From: a gamma proteobacterium endosymbiont of Lamellibrachia anaximandri
GTDB lineage: Bacteria; Pseudomonadota; Gammaproteobacteria; Chromatiales; Chromatiaceae
Reading direction: 5' to 3'
NCBI GenBank assembly: GCA_016756855.1
Contig: JAESPD010000002.1
Coordinates: 116,991-180,990, forward strand
Length of the DNA: 64,000 nucleotides
This document shows, piece by piece, positions 37,486 to 47,085 of this stretch. Below the pieces are notes generated by a model. That model saw nothing but the letters and a program-made list of their open reading frames with translations, had not been told where the DNA came from and ran no database searches. The position numbers and the translations under genes were made by a program. Positions within the stretch are counted from its first letter, which is position 1. The number at the start of each line of letters is the position of its first letter.

Positions 37486-37728
37486 ATGTGTCTCGGCATC
37501 CCAATGCAGATAAAGACGATCGATGAATATACCGCCCGCTGCGAGGCGAAGGGAGTCGAGCGCGACGTCAGCCTCTTCATGCTGCAGCACGAGTCGTTGG
37601 AACCCGGCGATTTCGTAGTGGTGCATGTCGGTTATGCGATCCAGAAAGTCACGCCTCAGGAGGCCCGCTCCGCCTGGGAGATCTACGATGAGATGCTGAA
37701 AAAACTGGATATGACACAAGATGCATGA
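37486..37728 (+). CDS. hypC: Hydrogenase maturation chaperone HypC
   Basis: Small chaperone that, with HypD, carries the Fe(CN)2CO unit and then holds the large subunit. The 80-residue protein begins MCLGIPMQI with the essential N-terminal Cys2 and has FVVVHVGYAIQKV, typical of HypC/HupF. It overlaps hypA by 8 bases. Its promoter must lie in the 74 bases separating it from the endopeptidase start. Confidence 0.95.
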   Translation: MCLGIPMQIKTIDEYTARCEAKGVERDVSLFMLQHESLEPGDFVVVHVGYAIQKVTPQEARSAWEIYDEMLKKLDMTQDA

Positions 37729-38083
37729 ACTCGCGGTCTGCCAGGCGATGCTTGAGCAAGTCGCGGCTATTGCAGTCCGGGAACAGGCCTCGGAAGTAAC
37801 CCGGATTATCGTTCGCATCGGCCCCCTCTCCGGCGTCGTGCCTGAACTGCTGGAACAGGCCTTCTCCATTGCCCGGGCCGGTACCATCGCACAGCAGGCG
37901 GAACTAATAACAGAGTCAACCGGCATTCGAGTGAAATGCAGCCAGTGCGGCGCCGAAACGGAGGCCGGGATCAACCGAATGATCTGTGGCGAGTGCGGCG
38001 ACTACCGCACCCAACTGCTCAGTGGCGATGAATTATTGCTCGCCAGTGTGGAGTTGAACCGGGCGGAGCAGGCGGTGGAATAA
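37721..38083 (+). CDS. hypA: Hydrogenase nickel-insertion protein HypA
   Basis: Nickel metallochaperone. The 120-residue protein starts MHELAVC, where His2 binds nickel, and has the zinc site CSQCG ... CGECG. It is coupled to hypC by an 8-base overlap. Downstream, 233 bp with an interspersed half repeat (38154) separate it from hypB, its functional partner. Confidence 0.95.
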   Translation: MHELAVCQAMLEQVAAIAVREQASEVTRIIVRIGPLSGVVPELLEQAFSIARAGTIAQQAELITESTGIRVKCSQCGAETEAGINRMICGECGDYRTQLLSGDELLLASVELNRAEQAVE

Positions 38084-38153
38084 AGCGCTATCATTCATAC
38101 ATAAATTGCTACTAATCAGCTCAATTATAAGATGACTTGTGGCTGTTCAAGGT

Positions 38154-38183
38154 GTAGGCACGATCAAGCGTAGCGGATCGGGC
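38154..38183. repeat. Interspersed palindromic repeat, half copy in the hypA-hypB gap
   Basis: This 30-bp copy begins GTAGGCACGATCAAGCGTAG and ends GGATCGGGC, matching the left arm at 20075, 50585 and 61725. No right arm is present. The rest of the 233-bp gap holds no gene. Confidence 0.7.
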
Positions 38184-38316
38184 GCTTGAGTTGGCAGAAC
38201 GCCAAGGCTGCCGGTTCAATGGTTCAGGGTTGGAAACTCGTTGGCCGTGATGAGCAACTCAATGGCAGGCTGAATAGATACAATTTAAGTTTTAATATTC
38301 TCTGGAGAGCAGAAAG

Positions 38317-39135
38317 ATGTGTGACACCTGCGGATGTAACGTCACCCAGGGTAATCGCCACCTCATCGAGGCGGGTGGCAAGCATGAGCATACTCACGAC
38401 GGCAAGGTTGCCGTGGAAGTGCTGCAGAACCTGCTCAGTGAAAACGACCATCAGGCCGGCCACAATCGGCAACACTTCGACAGTCATGGCGTACTTGCGG
38501 TCAATCTGATGTCATCCCCCGGCAGCGGCAAGACCAGCCTGCTGGAAGCCACCATCGATGCACTCAAACAGGAGTTCAGGATTGCCGTTATCGAGGGCGA
38601 TCTGGAGACCGAAAACGATGCGGAACGCATCCGCAGCAAAGGCATCAGCGCCGTGCAGATCACTACCGGCACCGCCTGTCACCTGGATGCGCACATGGTG
38701 CACTCTGCCGTCCATCAACTGAACCTGGATAATCTGGATATCGTCTTCGTGGAAAATGTCGGCAATCTCGTCTGCCCCGCCAGCTTCGATCTTGGGCAAC
38801 ACCTCAATGTCACCCTGCTGTCGGTCACCGAGGGGGATGACAAACCCGCCAAATACCCCGTCATCTTTCGGGCGGCAGACGCGATACTCATCAGCAAATC
38901 CGACCTGCTGCCCTACCTCGACGACTTCAAACCGGAACGGGCAGAACAGGCGATTCGTCTTCTTGCCAGTGAAGTTCCGGTTTTGAACCTGTCCGCCAAA
39001 AACAGCGATACACTGGACGATTGGCTGAACTGGCTGCGCAAGGAGTTCGCCAAACAGGCCGCACGCAGAGCGGCAGGTGAGACCGCAACGCCCAAGATCC
39101 AACCGGACGGTGAGCGACTTCACGCCCAGGGTTAG
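38317..39135 (+). CDS. hypB: Hydrogenase nickel-incorporation GTPase HypB
   Basis: GTPase that loads nickel with HypA. The 272-residue protein has the N-terminal MCDTCGC motif for a high-affinity nickel site, a short His-containing stretch (KHEHTHDGK), Walker A SSPGSGKTS, GDLETENDAERI, TGTACHLDAHMVH (zinc/nickel switch Cys and His) and ISKSDLLPYLDD. GGAG is about 9 bases before the ATG. A charged C-terminal tail follows the fold. Confidence 0.96.
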   Translation: MCDTCGCNVTQGNRHLIEAGGKHEHTHDGKVAVEVLQNLLSENDHQAGHNRQHFDSHGVLAVNLMSSPGSGKTSLLEATIDALKQEFRIAVIEGDLETENDAERIRSKGISAVQITTGTACHLDAHMVHSAVHQLNLDNLDIVFVENVGNLVCPASFDLGQHLNVTLLSVTEGDDKPAKYPVIFRAADAILISKSDLLPYLDDFKPERAEQAIRLLASEVPVLNLSAKNSDTLDDWLNWLRKEFAKQAARRAAGETATPKIQPDGERLHAQG

Positions 39136-39144
39136 TCGAGACTC

Positions 39145-40233
39145 ATGTCCCTCAGTGCCAAAGACTGGCTGCAGCAGATCCGGACTCTCAATCTCCCGGA
39201 ACGGATCCGCATCATGAATGTTTGCGGCGGCCATGAACGCTCCATCACCCAGGCTGGACTGCGTGGCGCCCTGCCGGAACAGATCGAATTGATCCCCGGC
39301 CCCGGTTGCCCTGTCTGCGTCTGCCCCGAGGAGGATGTCTACCAGGCGATACAGCTCGCGCTCAATGAGCAGATCATCCTGGTCGCCTTTGGAGATATGC
39401 TGCGGGTTCCAGTCAATGTACCTAAGGATGAACCCCGTTCGCTGGATCAGGCTCACGCCGCCGGCGCTGATATCCGCCCCATCTCCTCCCCCATCGAAGC
39501 GTTGAAAATCGCCAGGGAGAATCCCGATCGGGAGGTCGTCTTTTTTGCTGCGGGATTCGAGACCACGACTGCACCCGTTGCCGCCCTGCTCGTGGAGGGC
39601 ATTCCCGACAACATCTCCATTCTGCTCTCCGGGCGGCTCACATGGCCCGCGGTCTCCATGCTGCTCGATTCCGGCACACCCGGATTCAACGCCTTGGTGG
39701 CCCCCGGCCATGTGGCTACTGTCATGGGGCCTGAAGAGTGGCAGTTTGTGGTGGACAAGCACCATATCCCCAGCGCGGTTGCCGGTTTTACGCCCGAGAG
39801 TCTGCTCGCCGCCACCTATTCGGTGCTGCGGCAACAGATCGATCAGCGGCTGTTTCTCGACAACTGCTACCCGGAACTGGTCCGTCCCGGCGGCAACCCC
39901 AGCGCCCGCAAACACTTGGAGACGGCTCTGGATGTGGTCGATGCCAACTGGCGCGGCATCGGCACGATTCCAAAATCGGGTTACGCATTGAAAGGGGCCT
40001 ATGAAAGATGGGACGCCCGCAAGCGCTATGCGGATTACGACTCCGAGAGCCGCCGCCGCGCCGGACAGATGCCACCTGGGTGTGACTGCGCCGCAGTCGT
40101 ACTTGGCAAAAAATATCCCAATGAGTGCAGGCTCTATGGCGAGGCCTGCACCCCCAGAAACCCCGTCGGCCCCTGCATGGTTTCCGATGAGGGAGCCTGC
40201 CGGATCTGGTGGAGCAGTGGGCTCAGGGCGTAG
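39145..40233 (+). CDS. hypD: Hydrogenase Fe(CN)2CO assembly protein HypD
   Basis: Scaffold that assembles the Fe-cyanide-CO unit with HypC and HypE. The 362-residue protein has the essential CGGHE motif (about residues 27-31), GPGCPVCVCP, GFETTTAP, and the C-terminal 4Fe-4S cysteines (PPGCDCAAVV, ECRLYGEACTPRNPVGPCMVS; partial). It lies 9 bases after hypB. hypE and hypF do not follow; instead a convergent chemoreceptor gene begins, so the last two maturation genes are elsewhere. Confidence 0.96.
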   Translation: MSLSAKDWLQQIRTLNLPERIRIMNVCGGHERSITQAGLRGALPEQIELIPGPGCPVCVCPEEDVYQAIQLALNEQIILVAFGDMLRVPVNVPKDEPRSLDQAHAAGADIRPISSPIEALKIARENPDREVVFFAAGFETTTAPVAALLVEGIPDNISILLSGRLTWPAVSMLLDSGTPGFNALVAPGHVATVMGPEEWQFVVDKHHIPSAVAGFTPESLLAATYSVLRQQIDQRLFLDNCYPELVRPGGNPSARKHLETALDVVDANWRGIGTIPKSGYALKGAYERWDARKRYADYDSESRRRAGQMPPGCDCAAVVLGKKYPNECRLYGEACTPRNPVGPCMVSDEGACRIWWSSGLRA

Positions 40234-40245
40234 AACAGCGTTCTA
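40231..40245. other. 15-bp palindrome containing both convergent stop codons
   Basis: TAGAA-CAGCG-TTCTA: the left TAG is the hypD stop and the right CTA is the TAG stop of the minus-strand chemoreceptor. There is no T-run, so it is not an obvious terminator. The two genes are only 9 bases apart. Confidence 0.55.
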
Positions 40246-42573
40246 AACCTTGAATTGGCCCACAAGCAACTGAAGATCCGTTGCCAGCCGGGCCAGATCC
40301 CCGCTGGCGACAGAGGTCTGCTGCGCACCTAATGCGCTCTGTTCCGTCATGTCATTGATTTGAACCACATTGCGGTTGATCTCTTCAGCAACCGCTGACT
40401 GCTCTTCTGATGCGCTGGCAATCTGAGCGCTCATATCCGTGATCTGGCCGATCGCCCCGACTATTGATACCAGGGAGCTTCCGGTATTGGACGCCTGTTC
40501 AGCTACTGAGTGAGCCTTTTCGCGGCTCTTGCCCATCGTCGCTACTGCCTGCCGTGTTCCACTCTGCAGCTTCTCGATCATCTGATTGATCTCTTCTGTT
40601 GATGCCTGTGTACGACTTGCAAGGGTCCGCACCTCATCCGCCACCACAGCAAACCCCCTTCCCTGCTCACCCGCCCGTGCTGCCTCAATGGCTGCATTGA
40701 GCGCCAGCAGATTGGTCTGTTCCGCAACACTTTTTATGACATCAAGCACTGAATTGATCTCTTCACTGTTTTTCTCAAGCGTCTTGATGACGTTGGAGGC
40801 GCTCTCGACATCCAAGGCCAACTGCCTGATCTGTACAATGGTCTGTTCCATCGCCTGCTGTCCGGCAGTCGCTTCACTATTTGCTCTGGCTGCGGTCTCC
40901 GATGCATTCGAGGTACTGTTGGCAACCTCCTGCACAGTGGCGCTCATCTCATTCATTGCAGTTGCAACTTGCGTCGTCTCCATCAACTGGTTCTGAACAA
41001 TCTTATTGGTCTGCTCAGTAATCACAGAGGTCTCTTCGGAGGTAGTAGCAAGTTGGGCGCTGGCATCATTAACCCGCTGGATACTATTTTGAAATTTCTC
41101 CATCAGGCTGTTAAAAGCGCCAGCAGCCATCCCCAGTTCATCACTGGATTGAATAGCGACGCGCTGTGTCAGGTCTGAACTTTGTTCGATATCCTCGATT
41201 GTTCGACTGAGTTGCACAATAGGCTTGGAGATGCGGCTGGCAAACCAGACACCTGCTGCAATCGCCAGCACAATCAGTACCAGCGCGATTCCCCCGGAGA
41301 TCAATAGCAGTTGCTTACTGAGCGCATCTGAGGCAGCGAATGCCTCTGCCTCGTCGATCTCCGCAAGAATAGCCCCGTTCAAGCCGTTGAAAGAGAGATG
41401 TGCGTATGCGGAAAGAACCTGGACATTACGATAGTCGGGAAAGCTCTCAAAACCTGACTGACCGGCCAACGCGGCTTTTACACCACTTGTTTCGATCGGG
41501 TGCAGTCCGATACTACTCCCCTTATCTCCAATCAAAGCTACAATCTCTTCCGAAAGCCCCCCATCACGGATGGCCTGCAGGTAGCCCGCCTTGTCTTCGA
41601 TGAGAAATCGACTGTTGCTGCGCATCTTGCCGTCCGCGCCCACGAGATAGGTTTCTCCGGAATCACCGAGCCCCGCCTGTTTCCATTGACGATCGTGTGT
41701 CATCACAGCATTGATGCCATCGATGGGCATCTGGAAGATCAAAACACCCAATTTCTCTCCTTCATTGTCAAAAACAGGCGATGCCATGAAGGCCGCCTGA
41801 TCCTGGTATGAAGGCAGATAGGGTGAAAAATCGGACAGGGCCACGAAATCGGGGGAATCAGCCTGATTGGCCTGACGAAAAACCTCTCCAATCCCCGTGT
41901 TGGCATAAGCGCCATGCTTCAAAGAGGTTGCAAAGTCGAGTTCCTTAAAAACCGAATAGACGATTCGACCGGTCTCCGCATCCACCAGAAAAATATCGTA
42001 ATAACCAAACCGTTGTTGGAAGTCGCGCAGAAACGGGTGAAATTGCGCATGCCACTCTCCGTACTGAGTCCCGTCGATGGGATCGATCAGTTTGTCCTTT
42101 TCACCCAGGGGGTTGGGATTGGCTTTGATATATTGGTATTGGAGCGCAACGGCGTCAGCATCCAGCCCTTTAAGCAACATGTCCGTATTTGCACGCCCCC
42201 CACGATTACGGTTTTTATACTCTTTTGTAAAGTCACCGTTGTAGTATTGGGAAAGTTCGCTTTTCTGTTTTTCGATGTCCGACTGAAAAATCTCATTCCG
42301 GTAAGTGGATACAGAACTATTAAAATTCTGTAGTGCATCGGTGACTTCATATGCCCTGGAGAGATTCTGTATCTGATGCCGGATCGTCTCGAAGTAATCC
42401 GTTATCTGGGATTTTTTTATGTCCCTCAGCGCGATCAAGCGTTCTCTGGCAGCTTCCTCGAGTGCTTGATGACTCTTTTCCGTCGCAACGCCGATGATGG
42501 CCAAGCTGGCAGCCAGGAGCGGTATAGCTGCCAAAACAGCTGCGCCGATCATTATTTTCCGTTTCAACAACAT
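40243..42573 (-). CDS. Methyl-accepting chemotaxis protein, dCache-like sensor
   Basis: Transmembrane chemoreceptor of 776 residues. TM1 is about 8-29 and TM2 about 422-445, leaving a large periplasmic domain (about 390 residues) with a helical start and a Cache-like fold ([36 protein letters not shown]; shortened). A HAMP domain (about 447-500) and a full signalling hairpin ([20 protein letters not shown]) follow, ending LVGQFKV with no CheR-tethering pentapeptide. Ligand unknown. Confidence 0.93.
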   Translation of the reverse strand: MLLKRKIMIGAAVLAAIPLLAASLAIIGVATEKSHQALEEAARERLIALRDIKKSQITDYFETIRHQIQNLSRAYEVTDALQNFNSSVSTYRNEIFQSDIEKQKSELSQYYNGDFTKEYKNRNRGGRANTDMLLKGLDADAVALQYQYIKANPNPLGEKDKLIDPIDGTQYGEWHAQFHPFLRDFQQRFGYYDIFLVDAETGRIVYSVFKELDFATSLKHGAYANTGIGEVFRQANQADSPDFVALSDFSPYLPSYQDQAAFMASPVFDNEGEKLGVLIFQMPIDGINAVMTHDRQWKQAGLGDSGETYLVGADGKMRSNSRFLIEDKAGYLQAIRDGGLSEEIVALIGDKGSSIGLHPIETSGVKAALAGQSGFESFPDYRNVQVLSAYAHLSFNGLNGAILAEIDEAEAFAASDALSKQLLLISGGIALVLIVLAIAAGVWFASRISKPIVQLSRTIEDIEQSSDLTQRVAIQSSDELGMAAGAFNSLMEKFQNSIQRVNDASAQLATTSEETSVITEQTNKIVQNQLMETTQVATAMNEMSATVQEVANSTSNASETAARANSEATAGQQAMEQTIVQIRQLALDVESASNVIKTLEKNSEEINSVLDVIKSVAEQTNLLALNAAIEAARAGEQGRGFAVVADEVRTLASRTQASTEEINQMIEKLQSGTRQAVATMGKSREKAHSVAEQASNTGSSLVSIVGAIGQITDMSAQIASASEEQSAVAEEINRNVVQINDMTEQSALGAQQTSVASGDLARLATDLQLLVGQFKV

Positions 42574-42803
42574 CCTGTTCCACTCCCTGCGTTTTTCCTA
42601 ATGGCAGACAAAAAACGCTTCGGTTAATAGTTTTATTCTTGCTTATTTCCGAGCAAATTATTCCGAATATTTGACTCGAACATCAAGCTTGGCGGCATTA
42701 CCTCTAATTACTTGAGGAAATAATTATTTCTGACTGGAGTGGTACTGAGAAAGGTCGATCAAATGAGTGGCTGTCATGAAGCCGGAGGAGTGGCATTGGT
42801 GCG

Positions 42804-42848
42804 CATAGCGCACCCTACGTTCTCTAAGTGGCAGTAGGGTGCGCTATG
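42804..42848. repeat. Interspersed palindrome (CATAGCGCACCCTAC...GTAGGGTGCGCTATG)
   Basis: Two exact 15-bp inverted arms (42804-42818 and 42834-42848) around a 15-base loop. It lies between two chemoreceptor genes, four bases beyond the stop of the second. A part-copy (GTAGGGTGCGCC) occurs near 44654. No T-run. Confidence 0.75.
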
Positions 42849-42851
42849 TGT

Positions 42852-44549
42852 TTAAACCTGGAACTTAACCACCAACCCCTGCAGCTCGGCGGCCATGTGC
42901 GCCAACTCTTGTCCGGCCTGGGAAGTCTGCTCGGCACCAGTGACGTTTTGGTTCGCCATGTCACTGATCCGTACGACGTTGCGGTTCATGTCTTCCGCCA
43001 CAGCGCTCTGTTCCTCTGCTGCTGTTGCAATCTGGGCGCTCATTTGATCGATCTGAGATACGGATTCCGCGATGGCGGTCAATGAAGAACCCGCCAGTGC
43101 CGCCTGATCGACAACAGACCTGGCATGCTCCCGACTCTGAGTCATCACCTGCACCGCATTCCGGGAACCGGCCTGGAGCTTGTCGATGATCTGATTGATC
43201 TCTGCGGTGGACTCCTGAGTCCGGCTCGCCAAGGTGCGCACCTCATCCGCAACCACGGCAAACCCGCGGCCCTGCTCACCGGCGCGGGCCGCCTCGATCG
43301 CCGCATTCAACGCCAACAGATTGGTCTGTTCAGCAATGCTTTTGATCACGTCCAGCACGGTGCCGATGTTATCGCTCTCTGTCTCTACTTCTGCGATGAC
43401 ATCCGCTGCGCCTTCAATCTGTGCGGCCAGTTGCTGGATTCCCTGCACCCCTCCAGCGACTATCTTTCGTCCCTTCTCAGTTTCGCTGCTGGCCCCATTT
43501 GCCGCAGTGGCCGTGCTGCTGACATTCACCGCCACCTCCCGCACGGTGGCGCTCATTTCGTTCATTGCCGTTGCTATCTGTTCCGTTTCGGACTGCTGTT
43601 GCTGAATATTGGCACTGGTCTGTGTCGTTATCACCGACACCTCCTCCGCCGCCGTGGAGAGTTGACCGGTGGTGGCGCTGATCTGTGTGATCATCTCCAG
43701 CAAGTTATTGCGCATCGTCTGCATCGACTGTTTCAGTGCGCCGATTTCATCCCGCCCATCCACTGTTACTTTGTGGGTAAGGTCACCCGAGGCAAGAACC
43801 TCGAGTCCACGGGCCGTCTCACCGATGCGGTTCACGACATTACGGGAGATAGTCCAGCTCACGAAGCCACCGATGAGAAGCGCCAGGAGGGTAAAGCCAC
43901 TCAGCAGCATGATCGCTGTGTGTTCATGCCCCTCCGCACGGCGCACGGCCGCCTCGGTGAATTCCTCGATCTCAGCCAGCAGGGCTTGGAGTTCAACAGC
44001 CAGTTGCTCCTCCTCGTGCTCCATCTTTTCTGCAAAGAGTTCGGCCTCGTGTCTCTTTCCATCTGTTAGCAGGGTAAAGACCTGATGGGCGTGGTGTTCA
44101 AAATCCGCATGCTCCTTCTCGATCTTCTTCAGCGCCTGGGCAATATGCCCGAACTCTTTCGCCTCTTCCTCGCCATGGGCCTTGGCCATGGCCGCTTCAG
44201 CCAAGCGTTCGCCCGCAAGGATCTCCCCATCGAGCCGCTTGCTGAGCTTGTCGAATGCAGCGATCTCTGCCTTGAACCTCGCAGCTGCTTTGGCCTCTTG
44301 CTGTAGGAGAATCCCGAAACGCAAAGCCCGTTCAAAATGGTGAGCCTGCTCCAACTGGTGAGAGGTGATCGCGGTGAGATTCTCCGTCATCGGGATATCC
44401 TGTTCGGCAATGGCGTCGAGTTCATACCCGATCTGGGTCATCGCGTATAACGCATAACCCGAACTGGCTAGGAGCAGGGCCAGCAGGATCAACGCGTTGC
44501 CGATGATCTTGGTTTTGATAGAGAGATTGTTGAGAAAGGTTTTCACCAT
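42852..44549 (-). CDS. Methyl-accepting chemotaxis protein with His-rich periplasmic helical sensor
   Basis: Chemoreceptor of 565 residues. TM1 is about 15-37 and TM2 about 212-233; HAMP follows, then the signalling domain with [20 protein letters not shown], ending LVVKFQV. The periplasmic domain (about 38-211) is predicted all-helical, 4HB-like, and unusually rich in His and Glu: at least 13 His, including [19 protein letters not shown] and GHEHT. Metal or pH sensing is a reasonable inference. AAGGAG lies about 7 bases before the ATG. Confidence 0.92.
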   Translation of the reverse strand: MVKTFLNNLSIKTKIIGNALILLALLLASSGYALYAMTQIGYELDAIAEQDIPMTENLTAITSHQLEQAHHFERALRFGILLQQEAKAAARFKAEIAAFDKLSKRLDGEILAGERLAEAAMAKAHGEEEAKEFGHIAQALKKIEKEHADFEHHAHQVFTLLTDGKRHEAELFAEKMEHEEEQLAVELQALLAEIEEFTEAAVRRAEGHEHTAIMLLSGFTLLALLIGGFVSWTISRNVVNRIGETARGLEVLASGDLTHKVTVDGRDEIGALKQSMQTMRNNLLEMITQISATTGQLSTAAEEVSVITTQTSANIQQQQSETEQIATAMNEMSATVREVAVNVSSTATAANGASSETEKGRKIVAGGVQGIQQLAAQIEGAADVIAEVETESDNIGTVLDVIKSIAEQTNLLALNAAIEAARAGEQGRGFAVVADEVRTLASRTQESTAEINQIIDKLQAGSRNAVQVMTQSREHARSVVDQAALAGSSLTAIAESVSQIDQMSAQIATAAEEQSAVAEDMNRNVVRISDMANQNVTGAEQTSQAGQELAHMAAELQGLVVKFQV

Positions 44550-44620
44550 TAGCTCCTTATGACTATTGTTCGTTTCCAGTCAACCACTCTTGGCTCATTA
44601 ATAGAGACTGTTTACTGCAT

Positions 44621-44651
44621 TGCGGCTAAAGTCAGAATTACTTTAGCCGCA
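44621..44651. repeat. Perfect 12-bp hairpin upstream of a chemoreceptor gene
   Basis: TGCGGCTAAAGT and ACTTTAGCCGCA are exact inverted arms around a 7-base loop (CAGAATT). It lies in the 163-bp gap between the GGDEF-EAL stop and the chemoreceptor start, beside a GTAGGGTGCGCC fragment. No T-run follows on either strand. Confidence 0.7.
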
Positions 44652-44712
44652 TGTAGGGTGCGCCGTGTGCACATGATTACTGAGAACAGCCGCCAAGCGC
44701 TTCGCAGCGCCG

Positions 44713-46800
44713 TTAGAGGCAGGTCATACTGCTGCTCAGGTTGAGTGATTCCCGTTCCAGCAAGTGGGTGATATCGGTAGCAGGCAGTGGGCGCCCATAG
44801 CGAAATCCCTGACCCTGATCACAGCCCTGCCCCTTTAAGAAGAGTTCCTGGGCCATGTTCTCAATACCCTCTGCGGTGATGGTGAGCTGGAGCGTCTTGC
44901 CCATGGCGATAATGGCCCGTGTAATGGCTGCATCATTGGGATCCTTGACCAGATCCCGGACAAAGGAGCGGTCGATTTTCAGTTTGTTCACAGGCAACCG
45001 TTTAAGATAGCTCAGGGAGGAGTATCCGGTGCCAAAATCGTCGATGGCCAAGTGTGTGCCGAGCTTTCTCAGGTTGTCCAGTGTCTCCATGGAGTGACCT
45101 GTCTCCTGCATAATGAAGCTCTCGGTGATCTCCAGTTCAAGCCACTCTGCCCTGCAATGGGTGGACTGAAGCGTCTTTTCAACCGTTTTAACCAGGCTGT
45201 TGTCACGAATCTGCCTGCCTGAGAGATTGACTGCCATGCGTTCAAGCCGGAATCCCGACTTTTTCCAAACGCTCATCTGTTGGCAGGCAGTCTGCAAAAC
45301 CCAGTTTCCCATAGGTATGATAAGGCCCGAGTCTTCAGCGACTTGCAGGAACCGTCCCGGCGGAAGCAGGCCCAGTTCAGGGTGTTCCCAGCGTATCAGT
45401 GCCTCTACGCCGGTAATCCGGCCATCGGCAAGTGAGATTTGTGGTTGGTAATAGAGCACCAGATCTTGCGCTTCCAGCGCATTTCGCAAACCACCTTCCA
45501 ACATAACCCGGTCGTATGCGCTCTCTGTCAACTCATGGGTGTAGAACTGGTAGTTACGCCGCCCCTGCTCTTTTGCCCTGTACATTGCGGCATCGGCATT
45601 AGCGACCAGTTTTTCAGCAGAGTCACCATCTTGTGGAAAAAGGCTGATGCCGATACTTGTCCCGATAAATAACGCCTGATTCTGGATCTCGAATTTCTCT
45701 TCAAGGGTAGACATCAGTTTTTGTGCCAGACGTTCGATCACATTCTGGTTTTCGACCTGTTCCATGACGATGACAAATTCATCGCCACCCAATCGTGAAA
45801 CCGTATCATCCTCCCTTATGCCGGTGCGAAGGCGTTCGCCGACCATGCGCAACAGTTCGTCCCCTGCGGCATGGCCCAGACTGTCGTTTATATTTTTAAA
45901 GTTATCCAAATCCATGAACAACACGGCCACCTGGGTCTCGTCTCTACGCGCTCTTTCAATTGCGTGTTCAAGCCGGGCATCCAGCAGTAAACGATTGGGA
46001 AGATTGGTCAACGCATCATGGTGGGCCAGGTGTTTAAGATTATCTTCTGCGCGCCTGCGCTCACTGATCTCTTTTTCCAGCGACCTGTTGATCACGACCA
46101 GCTGATTGGTACGCACATCAACCTGCATCTCGAGTTGCTTACCATGCTCTTTCAGTGCCTGCTGCGCGCTCTTTCGATCGGTAATCTCTCTATTTAGTTC
46201 TGAAATGAGGGCCTGGTTTTTATATTGAAGTATCAGGGATTCTCGCAGGTGCCGATTGGTATTTATCGCCGTCTGCGCAATTAACGCGGCATAGACAGGC
46301 ACGGCAATACCAACGGCAATATTGAACGCTGAACCTTCCAATATGAATGCAATTGCCAGTCCGCCAGCCATCGGGGTGATGTAAGCGTAGAATGCAGGCA
46401 GTATGCTGGAGAGAACGGGAACGCTTGCTGCAATAGCACCAATAATCATCATAAAGACCAGGCTTCGCACAACCAGGTCATCAGAAAAATAGAGGAACAG
46501 GGACAGACTTGCCCAGAGCAGGCCAACAATCAGAGTGCTCTGTAGATATCGCCGCACCCAGATTTCCGGGGAAACGGCATTTTCATCGTGATTGTAGCGC
46601 TTCCATATAAGCAGGCGGACGCCACAGAAAAATATCATTGAACCCACCCACAGAACAAGCAGTGAGCGGTCAAGGCTATCTTTCATAATCATGGTGAACA
46701 GGAGCGCTGCTGCAATCACGGCAAGGTTTGCGGAGACAGCATTGCCAAACAGCAGGTGAACCTGTTCCTTGAGAACCCACTCGGGGTGTTTGGTATTTAT
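44713..46800 (-). CDS. Membrane GGDEF-EAL protein (c-di-GMP turnover), possible ATA start
   Basis: Predicted c-di-GMP enzyme of about 695 residues. The N-terminal part has about five membrane spans, then a coiled coil (about 195-255), a GGDEF domain with intact RLGGDEF, and an EAL domain with intact EALIRWEHP, NLSGRQ, EITES, DDFGTGYSS and KIDRSFV, so both activities are possible. The first standard start is a GTG at 46719 inside the first membrane helix. The frame is open 27 codons further and reads INTKHPEWVLKEQVHLLFGN, typical for the start of this class, beginning with ATA at 46800, 9 bases after GAGGA. I give that start as an inference; the safe core is 44713-46719. Confidence 0.88.
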   Translation of the reverse strand: MNTKHPEWVLKEQVHLLFGNAVSANLAVIAAALLFTMIMKDSLDRSLLVLWVGSMIFFCGVRLLIWKRYNHDENAVSPEIWVRRYLQSTLIVGLLWASLSLFLYFSDDLVVRSLVFMMIIGAIAASVPVLSSILPAFYAYITPMAGGLAIAFILEGSAFNIAVGIAVPVYAALIAQTAINTNRHLRESLILQYKNQALISELNREITDRKSAQQALKEHGKQLEMQVDVRTNQLVVINRSLEKEISERRRAEDNLKHLAHHDALTNLPNRLLLDARLEHAIERARRDETQVAVLFMDLDNFKNINDSLGHAAGDELLRMVGERLRTGIREDDTVSRLGGDEFVIVMEQVENQNVIERLAQKLMSTLEEKFEIQNQALFIGTSIGISLFPQDGDSAEKLVANADAAMYRAKEQGRRNYQFYTHELTESAYDRVMLEGGLRNALEAQDLVLYYQPQISLADGRITGVEALIRWEHPELGLLPPGRFLQVAEDSGLIIPMGNWVLQTACQQMSVWKKSGFRLERMAVNLSGRQIRDNSLVKTVEKTLQSTHCRAEWLELEITESFIMQETGHSMETLDNLRKLGTHLAIDDFGTGYSSLSYLKRLPVNKLKIDRSFVRDLVKDPNDAAITRAIIAMGKTLQLTITAEGIENMAQELFLKGQGCDQGQGFRYGRPLPATDITHLLERESLNLSSSMTCL

Positions 46801-47085
46801 CTGTTTAAATCCTCAATTGTCACCGTCAATGCTGCGCTGAAGAATGTTCACTATTGTAGGCAAATGGTTAATGGCCAATACAATTTATCTCATCCAATAA
46901 CCTATCGGCTGTTCAGCAATAATCATTAATCCATATAGATATTACTTCATAAATTAAATGTAATATATTGTTTTTATAATAGTTATTTCTATGCGCTTCT
47001 TTTATTTAAGGATGCAGCGCAACCCTAAACCCAATAAGACTGTCTATACTGGGAAGTACCACAGTAAAATAGATGGTTATTAATC

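Noticed and set aside
38512..39915. 467-codon open frame on the minus strand
   Set aside because: Antisense to hypB and hypD. It has no family resemblance and exists only because of the codon usage of the real genes.
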